64,000 nucleotides of DNA from Pseudomonas asturiensis (GCF_900143095.1 NZ_FRDA01000012.1:1-64000); one strand, 5' to 3'; shown: positions 16,414 to 25,765, counted from the stretch's first letter. The notes: generated by a model not told the origin, from the sequence alone. Numbers and translations: made by a program.

Positions 16414-17004
16414 ATGACAACTATGCGTGATGACGCTCATCACCCCCACCCCCGCCCCCATCATGTTCGTGAAGACCGCGACGGCTTTGAAAAGCGCCCC
16501 GGCCGTGAACGTGGCGGACGTGGCCCGCGTGTATTTGCCCCGGGCGACCTGAAATTACTGCTGCTGGCGTTGATCGCCGAGCAGCCTGCCCACGGCTACG
16601 ACCTGATCCGCAAGATCGAAGGCCTGTTCGACGGTGCGTATTGCCCAAGCCCAGGCGTGATCTATCCAACCCTGACCTTCCTGGAAGAAAGCGAGCTGAT
16701 CCTCGGCGACGCCCAGGCAGGCAAGAAGCTTTACACCGTGACCGATGCCGGTCGCGCCTCCCTGCTGGAACAGGCCGTTGCGCTGGACGGCGTGCGTACA
16801 CGCATCGACGTCAGCAAGCGCTCGTTGCGCGGACATGATCGGCCGCCGGAAATTCACGAAGCGGTGCACAACCTTCGCCATGCCATGCACATGCATGACG
16901 GCCGCTGGAGCCCGGAAGAAATCATTCGGGTTCGTGATCTGCTCAATAACACCGCCAAAGCCATCGTCGATGGGCCGCAATCAGCCTCGGAGCAGTCGCA
17001 ATGA
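16414..17004 (+). CDS. PadR-family regulator, NfeR (YqjI)-like
   Basis: 196-residue PadR regulator. The N-terminus is His-rich (HHPHPRPHH at about residues 9-17), followed by the PadR winged helix (LLLLALIAEQPAHGYDLIRK, YPTLTFLEESELI) and a helical dimerisation tail. Architecture and partner match E. coli NfeR/YqjI, a metal-sensing repressor of a siderophore-reductase gene, whose His/Cys-rich leader binds nickel. Here the leader has His but no Cys. It shares an ATGA overlap with the reductase gene and has a palindromic operator just upstream. Metal-responsive control is inferred from the family. Confidence 0.87.
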   Translation: MTTMRDDAHHPHPRPHHVREDRDGFEKRPGRERGGRGPRVFAPGDLKLLLLALIAEQPAHGYDLIRKIEGLFDGAYCPSPGVIYPTLTFLEESELILGDAQAGKKLYTVTDAGRASLLEQAVALDGVRTRIDVSKRSLRGHDRPPEIHEAVHNLRHAMHMHDGRWSPEEIIRVRDLLNNTAKAIVDGPQSASEQSQ

Positions 17005-17783
17005 CGTCAGAACCCACGACTCAGGAGCAAACAATTCACCGCGTGATGCACGACATCAAGCGCCGCAAGCTCACGGTGCTGCGCGTGACCCAACTGACAC
17101 CGCTGATGCGCCGTATCACCCTGCAAGGCCCGGAACTGAACGGGTTCATCAGCCTGGGCAGCGACGATCACGTCAAACTGTTCTTCCCGCGCACCCCGCA
17201 GGAACACGAAGCGCTGGAAACCCTGACGCCCGCCACCGACAAGGACGCGCCACGTCCGCCGATGCGCGACTACACGCCACGTCGCTATGACGCAGCCAAC
17301 GGCGAACTGGACATCGATTTCGTGCTGCACGGCGAGGGCCCTGCCGCTACCTGGGCGGCTCAGGCTGAGCCGGGGCAGTTTCTGCATATTGCGGGACCCA
17401 AGGGTTCGATGGTGGTGCCGGACATGTTCGACAGCTACTTGCTGATCGGCGATGAAACCGCGATCCCGGCCATTGCCCGACGCCTGGAATCGCTGCCAGC
17501 CAACCGCGCTGCACTGGTGGTGGTCGAAGTGGCCAACGAGCAGGAGCAGCAGGTGTTCCAGAGCGCGGCGCAGGTCGATGTAATCTGGATCGTGCGCGGC
17601 GAGCAGAACCTGATTGACGTGACGCGTCGTCTGGAAATGCCCGAGGGCAAGCTCTATGCCTGGGTCGCCACCGAATCCGGTCTGTCACGCAAGCTGCGTC
17701 GTGTGCTGCTGGAAGAATTCGGACTGGATGAGGCGTTCGTCAAGGCTGCCGGTTACTGGAAGCTGGACGGCGAAGAAGCCTGA
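17001..17783 (+). CDS. siderophore-interacting protein (ferric-chelate reductase, NfeF/YqjH-like)
   Basis: 260-residue SIP-family flavoprotein. An N-terminal FAD-binding barrel has R-x-Y-T/S-type motifs (MRDYTPRRYDAANGELDIDF), and a C-terminal NAD(P)H domain has LLIGDETAIPAIARRLE. Such enzymes reduce ferric siderophores in the cytoplasm to release iron. It overlaps the PadR-like regulator by four bases, so the two form one operon under the palindrome at 16372. Confidence 0.9.
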   Translation: MTSEPTTQEQTIHRVMHDIKRRKLTVLRVTQLTPLMRRITLQGPELNGFISLGSDDHVKLFFPRTPQEHEALETLTPATDKDAPRPPMRDYTPRRYDAANGELDIDFVLHGEGPAATWAAQAEPGQFLHIAGPKGSMVVPDMFDSYLLIGDETAIPAIARRLESLPANRAALVVVEVANEQEQQVFQSAAQVDVIWIVRGEQNLIDVTRRLEMPEGKLYAWVATESGLSRKLRRVLLEEFGLDEAFVKAAGYWKLDGEEA

Positions 17784-17837
17784 ACCTGAGCGGTCTGGCG
17801 CTATCGGCAACGTCAGACCACCCTACTGTGCGCCTGA

Positions 17838-18497
17838 TCATTTCTGACGGCGCGACGCCCAGTGGTCCACACCCAGCAGCACCAGCGCAATCATCACGAA
17901 CCCCAGCAGAACGCCCAGCGCATTGATGAAGGCCTGGGTGTAACCGATGGTGCCGATATCAATGAACGGGTACATGTAGTCGCCGATCACATCGCCGCGC
18001 AGCAGGATGTAAGCGAAGTACACCACCGGGTACAACGCCCACAGCAACACGTGGCCCAGACGCAGCCCCCCTTTGGGCACGCACAGCCACCAGTACGCCA
18101 GAAACGCCAGCGGCATCACGTCGTGCAGCAGCTCATCGGCGATGAACTGCCAGCCCTGCGGATGCCACAAATGGCGCAGCAGGATGTTATAGGCGATGCC
18201 GACCACGGCAATGCTCACTGCAATACCGCTGCACACCACGGGACTGCGGAAAAACCGATGCCCCGCCGACTGCCGCTCGCTGAGCGCACAGCTTAGTGCA
18301 ATCGCCACCAGCGTATTGGTGAGCACCGTAAAGAAGCTGAAGAACCGGACCAGCCCGCCCAACAGGCTGGCGTGATCCATCCAGCGCCCGATAAAGATCA
18401 GATAAAGCTGAATCGCAAGCCCTGACCAGCCCAGGCAGGCGGCCAGAAGAATGAAGGTGCGCTGCCGTCGGGAACGAGGCAGGTGTTGACTGTGCAT
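17838..18497 (-). CDS. Pr6Pr family membrane protein
   Basis: 219-residue integral membrane protein with six predicted helices and short loops, matching the Pr6Pr (predicted six-transmembrane) family. Family landmarks are FFSFFTVLTNTLVAIAL in helix 2-3 and PFIDIG near helix 6. Biochemical function of the family is unknown. It is convergent with the siderophore-interacting gene and lies 42 bases upstream of no obvious partner; the VF530 gene upstream is on the same strand. Confidence 0.8.
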   Translation of the reverse strand: MHSQHLPRSRRQRTFILLAACLGWSGLAIQLYLIFIGRWMDHASLLGGLVRFFSFFTVLTNTLVAIALSCALSERQSAGHRFFRSPVVCSGIAVSIAVVGIAYNILLRHLWHPQGWQFIADELLHDVMPLAFLAYWWLCVPKGGLRLGHVLLWALYPVVYFAYILLRGDVIGDYMYPFIDIGTIGYTQAFINALGVLLGFVMIALVLLGVDHWASRRQK

Positions 18498-18539
18498 CGG
18501 TGTGCTTCCTTGAATATCAGCCTCCCTGCCATGTGTTGA

Positions 18540-18767
18540 TTACCAACCCTTGCTGCGGTGCAGCTTTGCGTACAGGCGTTCCACCTTTTCCCGCGCCCAA
18601 GGGGTCTTGCGCAGGAACGTCAGGCTGGATTTGATGCTCGGGTCGCTCTTGAAACAACGAATATCGATGCGCTCGGCCAGGCCTGACCACTCGTAGTGCT
18701 CGACCAGGGCGTTAAGAATCTGCTCCAGCGTGACGCCGTGCAGCGGGTCGGTAGTGGGTGTTGTCAT
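18540..18767 (-). CDS. VF530-family putative DNA-binding protein
   Basis: 75-residue protein matching the VF530/DUF2132 family. Conserved blocks are DPLHGVTLEQILNALVEHY and IDIRCFKSDPSIKSSLTFLR, then LRKTPWAREKVE. A solved member (VF0530 of Vibrio fischeri) led to the suggestion of nucleic-acid binding. Full length and intact. Role unknown. Confidence 0.87.
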   Translation of the reverse strand: MTTPTTDPLHGVTLEQILNALVEHYEWSGLAERIDIRCFKSDPSIKSSLTFLRKTPWAREKVERLYAKLHRSKGW

Positions 18768-19065
18768 GTCGAACCTTGAAGCCGATGAGTGACGCGATAA
18801 AGGAAGGTGCGCACCTTAGCCGAGCGCTCGCACGGCGCAAAGCACTTCGTGCGCAAAGCGTCGCAGCGCCTTTAACCATAGTCGCTCAAAGCACTGTTAC
18901 CAAACCTGCAATGATCCATGTCAGGTTAATGTCTTTTTGCAAACTCGTTAGCGTCCTATCATTACGGCTCTAGCTGAACCGATTCTCTGCATTGGAAGTA
19001 TTTCCCCGACGACTGCCCAGACAGTCGCGGGAGAGCCTTGTCGTTCCCAAAAAACTTAATAAAGA
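18768..19065. other. intergenic region upstream of the OprB-type porin
   Basis: 298 bases that should hold promoters for the divergent VF530 and porin genes. A small hairpin, CGACTG/CAGTCG (19011-19028), lies about 40 bases before the porin start. No convincing regulator site was recognised. Confidence 0.4.
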
Positions 19066-20439
19066 ATGCCCCTTTTCATGCCTAGTTCATCCAAGCATCA
19101 TCGCGTCGTCACGGTTCATCGTGCTGTCAGTCTGTGGGGGCTGACGCTCATCGGCCTGGCGAGCACCGTCCATGCCGCGCCGGCCCTGTCCACCGATTCG
19201 CCCTGGATGCTGGGCGATTGGGGCGGCAAGCGCACCGACCTCTCCACGCAAGGTATCGACTTCAAACTCGACTACACCAGCGAGACGGGTGCCAATCTGC
19301 ACGGCGGCTACAACCACGACAAGGCGACCCGTTACAGCGACCAGATCGCCGTGGGCGCTCACCTGGACCTGCAGAAAATCCTTGGCTGGCACGACGCCGA
19401 ATTCCAGCTGACCCTGAACAACCGCAACGGCGACAACATCAGCAACGACCGAATCGGCGACCCACGCACCGGCACACTCTCCTCTTCCCAGGAGGTCTGG
19501 GGGCGCGGCAGCGTCACCCGGCTGACGCAGATGTGGTATCAGCAGGCGTTCTTCGACCAGGCCTTGAGCATCAAGCTCGGCCGTTTCAACGAAGGCGAAG
19601 ACTTCAACAGCATGCCGTGCGACTTCCAGAACCTGTCGCTGTGCGGCTCGCAGGCCGGCAACTATGTCGATACTTGGTACAACTGGCCGATCAGCCAATG
19701 GGCGATGCGTATCAAGTATCAGCTCACGCCCGAGGTCTTCGTTCAGATCGGTGCCTTCGAGCAGAACCCGTCCAATCTGGAAAACGACAACGCATTCAAA
19801 CTCAGCGGCAGCGGCACCCAGGGTGCGCTATTGCCGGTCGAGCTGGTCTGGTCGCCCAAGGTCAACGGGCTGCCGGGTGAATACCGCGCCGGTTATTACT
19901 ACAGCACCGCTGATAGCAAAGACGTCTACAAAAACAGCGACGGGCAACCCGCCGCCCTCACCGGGACGGCGTATCGTGGTGCCTCAAGTAAACACGGTCT
20001 GTGGCTCAACCTGCGCCAGCAGGTCACGCAGCATGACGGCGACGCCAGCCGTGGCCTGAGCCTGTTCGCGAACGGCACGCTGCACGACAAGAAAACCAAC
20101 AAGGTCGATCACTATGTTTCGGTCGGTATGGTCTACAAAGGTCCGTTCGATGCCCGCACTCAGGACGACATCGGCCTGGGCCTGTCGCGCATTCACGTCA
20201 ATCCTGCGTACCGCAAAAACGCTGATGCACGAAATCAGGCAGCGGCGGTCTACGACTACAACGACCCATCCTTCATGCCTCTGCAGGACACGGAATACAA
20301 CGCCGAGCTGTATTACGGCGTGCACGTGGCCAACGGGTTGACCGTGCGACCGAACCTGCAATACGTCCGCCATCCAGGCGGGCTGGACGAGGTCGATGAT
20401 GCGCTGGTGGCCGGGTTGAAGGTGCAACTCTCGTTCTGA
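19066..20439 (+). CDS. oprB: carbohydrate-selective porin, OprB family
   Basis: 457-residue outer-membrane porin with an extended signal sequence cleaved near HAAPA. The mature part begins SPWMLGDWGGKRTDLSTQGIDFKLDY, the OprB start, and ends in QLSF, with a terminal Phe for BAM recognition. OprB porins admit glucose and related sugars. Directly downstream is gcd, which oxidises glucose in the periplasm, so the pair feeds the direct oxidative pathway. ATG 19078 is an alternative start that gives a shorter leader. Confidence 0.9.
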   Translation: MPLFMPSSSKHHRVVTVHRAVSLWGLTLIGLASTVHAAPALSTDSPWMLGDWGGKRTDLSTQGIDFKLDYTSETGANLHGGYNHDKATRYSDQIAVGAHLDLQKILGWHDAEFQLTLNNRNGDNISNDRIGDPRTGTLSSSQEVWGRGSVTRLTQMWYQQAFFDQALSIKLGRFNEGEDFNSMPCDFQNLSLCGSQAGNYVDTWYNWPISQWAMRIKYQLTPEVFVQIGAFEQNPSNLENDNAFKLSGSGTQGALLPVELVWSPKVNGLPGEYRAGYYYSTADSKDVYKNSDGQPAALTGTAYRGASSKHGLWLNLRQQVTQHDGDASRGLSLFANGTLHDKKTNKVDHYVSVGMVYKGPFDARTQDDIGLGLSRIHVNPAYRKNADARNQAAAVYDYNDPSFMPLQDTEYNAELYYGVHVANGLTVRPNLQYVRHPGGLDEVDDALVAGLKVQLSF

Positions 20440-20575
20440 CCGGCGGTTGAATTCAACCGGCGGTAAATCGTCTCAACAGTACGCTTGGTTTCAAAGGCTG
20501 TTCAAGAGTGACATCAAGGTCTGCCTTACAGCATTCCAGGGCGTCAATCATTCAATTCTCGCGGAGATTCGCATT

Positions 20576-22999
20576 ATGAGCACTGATGGTGCTTCGGGTA
20601 GAAATCGTCTGTTACCGACATTGCTCGGCCTGGTGATTTTGTTGATGGGGCTGGCCTTGGTGGTCGGTGGCATCAGATTGCTGCAACTGGACGGTTCGCT
20701 GTATTACCTGCTGGCCGGTCTCGGCTTCGCGGTGACTGGCCTACTGCTGATCACCGGACGCAGCGCTGCGCTTGGCCTGTACGCGCTGCTGCTGTTCGCC
20801 AGCACCGTCTGGTCTCTTTGGGAAGTCGGTCTGGACTGGTGGCAACTGGTACCGCGTCTGGCGTTGTGGTTCGCGCTGGGTCTGGTGTTGCTGATGCCCT
20901 GGTTCCGCCGTCCACTGCTGCGTAACGGCCCGGCCCGCATGGGCACCGGTGCGTTGAGCATCGCGGTGGTGCTTGCCGGTCTGACCGCGCTGGCCAGCCA
21001 GTTCACCCACCCTGGCCGCATCGAAGGTCAGCTGGACCGCGAGACGGCCGGTACGTCCAACACCGCGCCAGCCATGCCTGACGGCGACTGGCAGTCTTAC
21101 GGCCGCACCGGTTTCGGTGATCGCTACTCGCCACTGGCGCAGATCACACCGGAAAACGTGAGCAAGCTGGTGCCGGCGTGGACCTATCGCACTGGCGACA
21201 TCCCGGGGCCGAATGATCCGGGCGAGACGACTGCCGAGAACACCCCGCTCAAGGTCAACGGCATGCTGTATGTCTGCACGCCGCACAGCCAGGTCATCGC
21301 GCTTGACCCGGATTCGGGTAAGGAAATCTGGCGCTTCGATCCGAAGATCAGTACCCAGAACGCCGAGAACTTCAAAGGCTGGGCGCACATGACCTGCCGC
21401 GGCGTTTCGTACCACGATGACGCCGCCTATGCCGCCGCTGGGGCTCCAGCACAAAGCCCGGCAGCGCCTGCTGCGCAAGGTACCTCGACAGCCAGCGCCT
21501 GCCCACGCCGGATCTTCCTGCCGACCGCCGACACCCGTCTGATCGCCCTGAACGCCGACACCGGCAAGATGTGCGAAGACTTCGGTAACAAAGGCTCGGT
21601 CGATCTGACAGCCAACATGGGCACCTTCGCTCCGGGCGGTTACTACTCCACCTCGCCTCCGGCCGTGACCAAGGATCTGGTGATCATCGGTGGTCACGTC
21701 ACCGATAACGTTTCGATGGACGAACCGTCCGGCGTGATCCGTGCCTACGACGTGCACACCGGTCGTCTGGTCTGGAACTGGGACAGCGGCAACCCTGAAG
21801 CCACAGCCCCTATCGCTGAGGGTCAGGTCTACACCCGCAACTCGCCGAACATGTGGTCCATGTTCAGCGTCGACGAAAAGCTGGGCATGATCTACCTGCC
21901 GATGGGTAACCAGACGCCGGACCAGTGGGGCGGCGACCGTACGCCGGAATCCGAGAAGTACAGCGCGGGGCTGGTTGCACTGGACATCGCGACCGGTCGC
22001 GTGCGTTGGGATTATCAGTTCACTCACCACGACCTGTGGGACATGGACGTGGGCGGTCAGCCGACCCTCATGGACATGAAAACGGCTGACGGCATGAAAC
22101 CCGCTGTTCTGGCCTCGACCAAGCAAGGCAGCATCTACGTGCTGGACCGCAGCAATGGCCAGCCTATCGTGCCGATCAACGAAGTGCCGGTGCCGCAAGG
22201 CGCGGTCGAAGGCGACCACACTTCGCCGACCCAGCCCAAGTCTGACCTGAACTTCATGCCGCCTCCGCTTAAAGAGCGAGACATGTGGGGTGTGACCCCG
22301 TTCGACCAGATGTTGTGCCGGATCGACTTCAAGTCGCTGCGTTATGACGGCCCATTCACTCCGCCATCGCTGCAAGGCTCGATCGTTTATCCAGGCAACT
22401 TCGGCGTGTTCGACTGGGGCGGTATCTCCATCGACCCGGTTCGCCAGATTGCGTTCGTGAACCCGAGCTACATGGCGTTCCGCTCCAAGCTGGTGCCATC
22501 GGCCGAAGTAGAAGGCGGTCCGGGTCGCAAGAGCGAAACCGAAGGCGTACAGCCAAACAAAGGCGCACCTTACGGTGTGATCCTCGAAGCACTGCTGTCG
22601 CCGATGGGCCTGCCTTGCCAGGCGCCAGCATGGGGTTACGTGGCTGCGGTCGACCTGACCACTCACAAGACCATCTGGATGCACAAGAACGGCACCGTGC
22701 GTGACAGCTCACCGGTTCCGATCCCGCTGACCATGGGCGTTCCAAGCCTGGGCGGTACGTTCACCACGGCCAGCGGCCTGGCGTTCCTGAGCGGCACGCT
22801 TGATCAGTACCTGCGCGCCTACGATGTTCGTAACGGCAAGCAACTGTGGGAAGGCCGCCTGCCAGCGGGCGCACAGACGACACCGATGACCTACACCGGC
22901 AAGGACGGTCAGCAATACGTGCTGGTCGTGGCTGGCGGTCACGGCTCGCTGGGCACCAAGCAAGGCGACTACGTGATGGCGTTCAAACTGCCGAAGTGA
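20576..22999 (+). CDS. gcd: PQQ-dependent membrane glucose dehydrogenase
   Basis: 807-residue quinoprotein. Five N-terminal membrane helices (about residues 10-140) are followed by the eight-bladed PQQ propeller with repeated tryptophan-docking motifs and DLWDMDVGGQPTL, LVVAGGHGSLGTKQGDY. It oxidises periplasmic glucose to gluconolactone and passes electrons to ubiquinone; the product acidifies the surroundings. ATG 20576 gives the usual length and removes an improbable 43-residue leader. It lies 136 bases after the porin gene and ends at a strong terminator. Confidence 0.95.
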   Translation: MSTDGASGRNRLLPTLLGLVILLMGLALVVGGIRLLQLDGSLYYLLAGLGFAVTGLLLITGRSAALGLYALLLFASTVWSLWEVGLDWWQLVPRLALWFALGLVLLMPWFRRPLLRNGPARMGTGALSIAVVLAGLTALASQFTHPGRIEGQLDRETAGTSNTAPAMPDGDWQSYGRTGFGDRYSPLAQITPENVSKLVPAWTYRTGDIPGPNDPGETTAENTPLKVNGMLYVCTPHSQVIALDPDSGKEIWRFDPKISTQNAENFKGWAHMTCRGVSYHDDAAYAAAGAPAQSPAAPAAQGTSTASACPRRIFLPTADTRLIALNADTGKMCEDFGNKGSVDLTANMGTFAPGGYYSTSPPAVTKDLVIIGGHVTDNVSMDEPSGVIRAYDVHTGRLVWNWDSGNPEATAPIAEGQVYTRNSPNMWSMFSVDEKLGMIYLPMGNQTPDQWGGDRTPESEKYSAGLVALDIATGRVRWDYQFTHHDLWDMDVGGQPTLMDMKTADGMKPAVLASTKQGSIYVLDRSNGQPIVPINEVPVPQGAVEGDHTSPTQPKSDLNFMPPPLKERDMWGVTPFDQMLCRIDFKSLRYDGPFTPPSLQGSIVYPGNFGVFDWGGISIDPVRQIAFVNPSYMAFRSKLVPSAEVEGGPGRKSETEGVQPNKGAPYGVILEALLSPMGLPCQAPAWGYVAAVDLTTHKTIWMHKNGTVRDSSPVPIPLTMGVPSLGGTFTTASGLAFLSGTLDQYLRAYDVRNGKQLWEGRLPAGAQTTPMTYTGKDGQQYVLVVAGGHGSLGTKQGDYVMAFKLPK

Positions 23000-23017
23000 T
23001 GCGTTGCTGAGGCAAAG

Positions 23018-23053
23018 GAAAGGCGGCTATCGAAAGATAGCCGCCTTTTTTTG
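23018..23053 (+). terminator. rho-independent terminator of gcd
   Basis: A perfect stem, AAGGCGGCTATC/GATAGCCGCCTT, with a GAAA loop and seven or more T residues, starts 20 bases after the gcd stop. Confidence 0.92.
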
Positions 23054-23081
23054 TGCTCTCAGATGAGCGGATGCATTTCCC

Positions 23082-23168
23082 GTGGGAGGCGGCTTGCCGG
23101 CGATGGCGTCAGTTCAGTCACCGATAGGTCGCCCCGGAAAAAGCATCACCGGCAAGCCGGTCTCCCAC
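23082..23168. repeat. REP doublet (REPIN-like)
   Basis: GTGGGAGGCGGCTTGCCGGC and an inverted CCGGCAAGCCGGTCTCCCAC enclose about 45 bases. It is the same type as the pair at 41977. It lies between the convergent gcd and catabolic-cluster transcripts. Confidence 0.75.
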
Positions 23169-23233
23169 CGTCCGATGGCTGCAGCAGGACTTGTGTATAA
23201 CGATGCGCGCGGAGCGATGGACGCGCTCAAGCG

Positions 23234-24430
23234 CTAACGCGTCTTCCCGCCCGCCTTCCCTCCCGCCCGCAGGATGTCGCTCCAGCGTCGCACGAGATAG
23301 TTGTGCTCGTTCATCACCGAGTTCCACACCGCGATATGCCCCATGCGCTCTTCGTATGAGCCGCCGTCACGCACTTCCCCGGCATCGATCAGCGGCAGGC
23401 CATCGCTGCCGAGCAGTTGCTCGCGTGCGGGCAATCCGGCGTACCAGTAGTCCCACTCGGCTGCGCTGAGGTGATCGCGGCTGCGTGCCGGGTTGCCGAT
23501 GTAATAGCCCTGACGCGCCATCACTGCACCCGGCCAGCCGGACAGCCACCAGTTCAGATACGCGTACGCTGCGTCGAGCACCGGACCTTTGGCGTGGCGT
23601 GAAAGCGACAGCCCACCGAACCAGCCGCGATAACCTTCCCTGGGCACGGCAACGCGGTACTTGACGCCTGCGCGATGCAGTCGCACCAAGGTCGGCGACC
23701 ACAGACTCTGAATGTCGATGGTCGGGCTGAGCATCAATTCCGCCGCTTCTTCGTCATCCGACCAGAATGCACCGAAATGCCCTTGTTGCTGTTTGCGCAC
23801 CAGCACGTCGGCGAGCCGGTCGATTTCCTCGATGCTCATGTTGCCGATGTCCTTGAACTGCGCCAATCCCGCGCCCTGCACCGCCAGTGCGGCGTCGAGC
23901 GCACCGATGGCGGCATCACTCTGTAACGCGATGCGTCCGCTCCAGACCGGGTCCAGCAGCCAGCCCCAGCTTTCATCGGCGGTGCTGAGGCTTTCCGGAA
24001 GGCGCTCCGGGCGGTAGGCGAAACTGTCGGCGTTGTGGGTCAGCGGCAGCATACTGATGCGCTCGGTGACCGCGCTGCCCAGGCTACCGTCGTGCTGCAC
24101 GAACAGGCGCTCGCTGGGCACGCTGCCGCTGCCGGGTTGATCCGTGGGCCTCAAACGCCCACGCTTGGGCAGGTCGTTGATCTCGTGCCACAGCGCGATA
24201 CGCCGCGTATCGATAGGCTGAATCGCCCGCGCCGGCCAGACAAAATCGACGTTGTGAAACCACTGATCGTAAAGGTCGTAACTGTCCGGCTGCATGACCG
24301 CAATGCGCTGCGCGGTCTGCACGTCGTGAATCTGATAGACCAGTTTGATGCCCAACTCCTGCTCGGCCCGTTCACGCAGGGAGTCGAGCAAGGTGACCGA
24401 GGTGCCCAGCACACGCAACGTGATGGTCAT
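23234..24430 (-). CDS. solute-binding-protein homologue lacking a signal peptide
   Basis: 398-residue protein of the PotD/spermidine-putrescine type binding-protein fold. Landmarks are FKDIGNMSIEEIDRL, FWSDDEEAAELM and a C-terminal region with YLNWWLSGWPGAVMARQGYY. No Sec signal precedes the first strand (MTITLRVLGTSVTLLDSLRE), and no ABC permease or ATPase gene is nearby. It may be a cytoplasmic sensor or enzyme, or be exported another way. Its ATG overlaps the CobW gene stop (ATGA), so it is the last gene of the catabolic operon. Confidence 0.75.
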   Translation of the reverse strand: MTITLRVLGTSVTLLDSLRERAEQELGIKLVYQIHDVQTAQRIAVMQPDSYDLYDQWFHNVDFVWPARAIQPIDTRRIALWHEINDLPKRGRLRPTDQPGSGSVPSERLFVQHDGSLGSAVTERISMLPLTHNADSFAYRPERLPESLSTADESWGWLLDPVWSGRIALQSDAAIGALDAALAVQGAGLAQFKDIGNMSIEEIDRLADVLVRKQQQGHFGAFWSDDEEAAELMLSPTIDIQSLWSPTLVRLHRAGVKYRVAVPREGYRGWFGGLSLSRHAKGPVLDAAYAYLNWWLSGWPGAVMARQGYYIGNPARSRDHLSAAEWDYWYAGLPAREQLLGSDGLPLIDAGEVRDGGSYEERMGHIAVWNSVMNEHNYLVRRWSDILRAGGKAGGKTR

Positions 24431-25446
24431 GCAGCGGTCTCGCTCTGGAGTAAGGTCAGGGGCGGTGCGAAGGTGCTGGAAAACACCTCGAACGAGCGAC
24501 GCAGCAATTCAGGGTCAAGCCCGCGCAGGATGAACACCAGCCGCGAGGTGCGATCCTCACCCGGCCAGGTCGCAAGGTGGACTGGCGCATGCAGGCAATG
24601 CTGCACACCATGGATCACGACAGGGGCCTGATTGGCATTCACGTTGAGCAGTCCTTTGACACGCAGGATACGTTCGCCATGGCATCTTAACAGCATCGAC
24701 AGCCACACCCCGAACCCGACCCAGTCCAGCGCACGCTCCAGGGTCAGGCAGCAGACCTGTGCGTCCCCATGCCGGGGCAGTGTCGATTGCGGCCGATGCA
24801 GTTGCCAGCGGGTCACTTCCTGCGCAGGTTCCGCGCTGCGGATGCCCTCCCCCAGCAACAACTGATCACCACTGTGGACCTGTGCCGTGTCGAGCAGTGG
24901 CGCGGAAAAATTAAGGGCCTGTAAATGCAGACGCAAAGCGTCGAGGTTCGCCTCGTCGACCAGATCGGTCTTGCTCAGCAGCAACCGGTCCGCTGCAGCG
25001 ACCTGCGCCAGCCACTCAGGGTGCAGACGCTCCTGCAGCGCGGCATGACAGGCATCGACCAGGGTGACGATCAACCCGATATGAAAACGTCCGCGCAATT
25101 GTGGATCGTTGCTCAGTGTTGTGAGGATCGGTGCCGGATCGGCCAGACCGGTGGTTTCCAGAATCACGCGACGAAACGCAGGGATTTCACCGCGACTGCG
25201 GCGCTCCAGCAAACCGAGCAATGCGTCTTTCAGTTCACCGCGAATCGAGCAACAGATGCAGCCGCTGGGCAACAACACAGTGTCGGGTGCGACCTCCTCG
25301 ACCAGCAGATGATCGATACCGACATCACCGAACTCGTTGATCAGCAGCGCGGTGTCGCCCATGTCTTCGTCGGCCAGCAGGCGCTTGAGCAGCGTGGTCT
25401 TGCCACTGCCCAGAAAACCGGTGATCACGTTCAACGCAATACTCAT
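24427..25446 (-). CDS. CobW/COG0523 family G3E GTPase (metallochaperone)
   Basis: 339-residue P-loop GTPase with GFLGSGKT (residues 10-17), the COG0523 metal-binding motif C63-x-C65-C66 (GCICC), the ETTGLADPAP switch region and SKTD guanine specificity, then a C-terminal CobW domain. These proteins deliver metals (Zn, Co, Fe) to client enzymes. It overlaps the small gene upstream and the binding-protein homologue downstream by four bases each. In this operon a plausible client is the predicted zinc hydrolase at 28881-29762. That is inference from context. Confidence 0.9.
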   Translation of the reverse strand: MSIALNVITGFLGSGKTTLLKRLLADEDMGDTALLINEFGDVGIDHLLVEEVAPDTVLLPSGCICCSIRGELKDALLGLLERRSRGEIPAFRRVILETTGLADPAPILTTLSNDPQLRGRFHIGLIVTLVDACHAALQERLHPEWLAQVAAADRLLLSKTDLVDEANLDALRLHLQALNFSAPLLDTAQVHSGDQLLLGEGIRSAEPAQEVTRWQLHRPQSTLPRHGDAQVCCLTLERALDWVGFGVWLSMLLRCHGERILRVKGLLNVNANQAPVVIHGVQHCLHAPVHLATWPGEDRTSRLVFILRGLDPELLRRSFEVFSSTFAPPLTLLQSETAA

Positions 25447-25742
25447 GAGGACCTCTGCAAATGGTCAAGCAGCTGGGAGTCGAGTGGGTCCAGCGGACGA
25501 CCGATCAGAAGTTCGGCCTTCTGCCAGAGCTGTTCCAGGCCTGTCGCCAGTTCCTGCTTGCCGGTAGCGCCAAGCAACAGGTAGGAGACGCCCTGAAAGT
25601 CCTCGACCCTCAGGCGAAACGGCGCCATCACCTTATTGATGGCGGCAATGCGTCGCAGGCGTTCACGCCGTCTGGGTAGCTCACCACTCAATGGATCGCT
25701 CCAGTGCACGTCTTCGCCCAACAGGCCGCACAGTCCACACAT
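25443..25742 (-). CDS. small protein with MCGLCG N-terminus
   Basis: 99-residue protein I cannot place in a named family. It starts MCGLCGLLGEDVHW, so it has two cysteines (C2, C5) and a histidine that could bind a metal, followed by a helical Arg-rich stretch and a beta segment (FRLRVEDFQGVSYLLLG). The start resembles class II amidotransferases (Met-Cys-Gly), but the rest does not. It overlaps the CobW GTPase gene by four bases, so a metal-delivery partner or client role is possible. Confidence 0.7.
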   Translation of the reverse strand: MCGLCGLLGEDVHWSDPLSGELPRRRERLRRIAAINKVMAPFRLRVEDFQGVSYLLLGATGKQELATGLEQLWQKAELLIGRPLDPLDSQLLDHLQRSS

Positions 25743-25765
25743 GGGTTATTCCTCGTTCAAATGCA

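Noticed and set aside
17790..17825. terminator after the siderophore-interacting gene
   Set aside because: GGTCTG/CAGACC can form a short stem, but there is no T-tract on either side.
18758..18973. 71-residue plus-strand frame before the porin
   Set aside because: No ribosome-binding site; overlaps the VF530 start; composition not protein-like.
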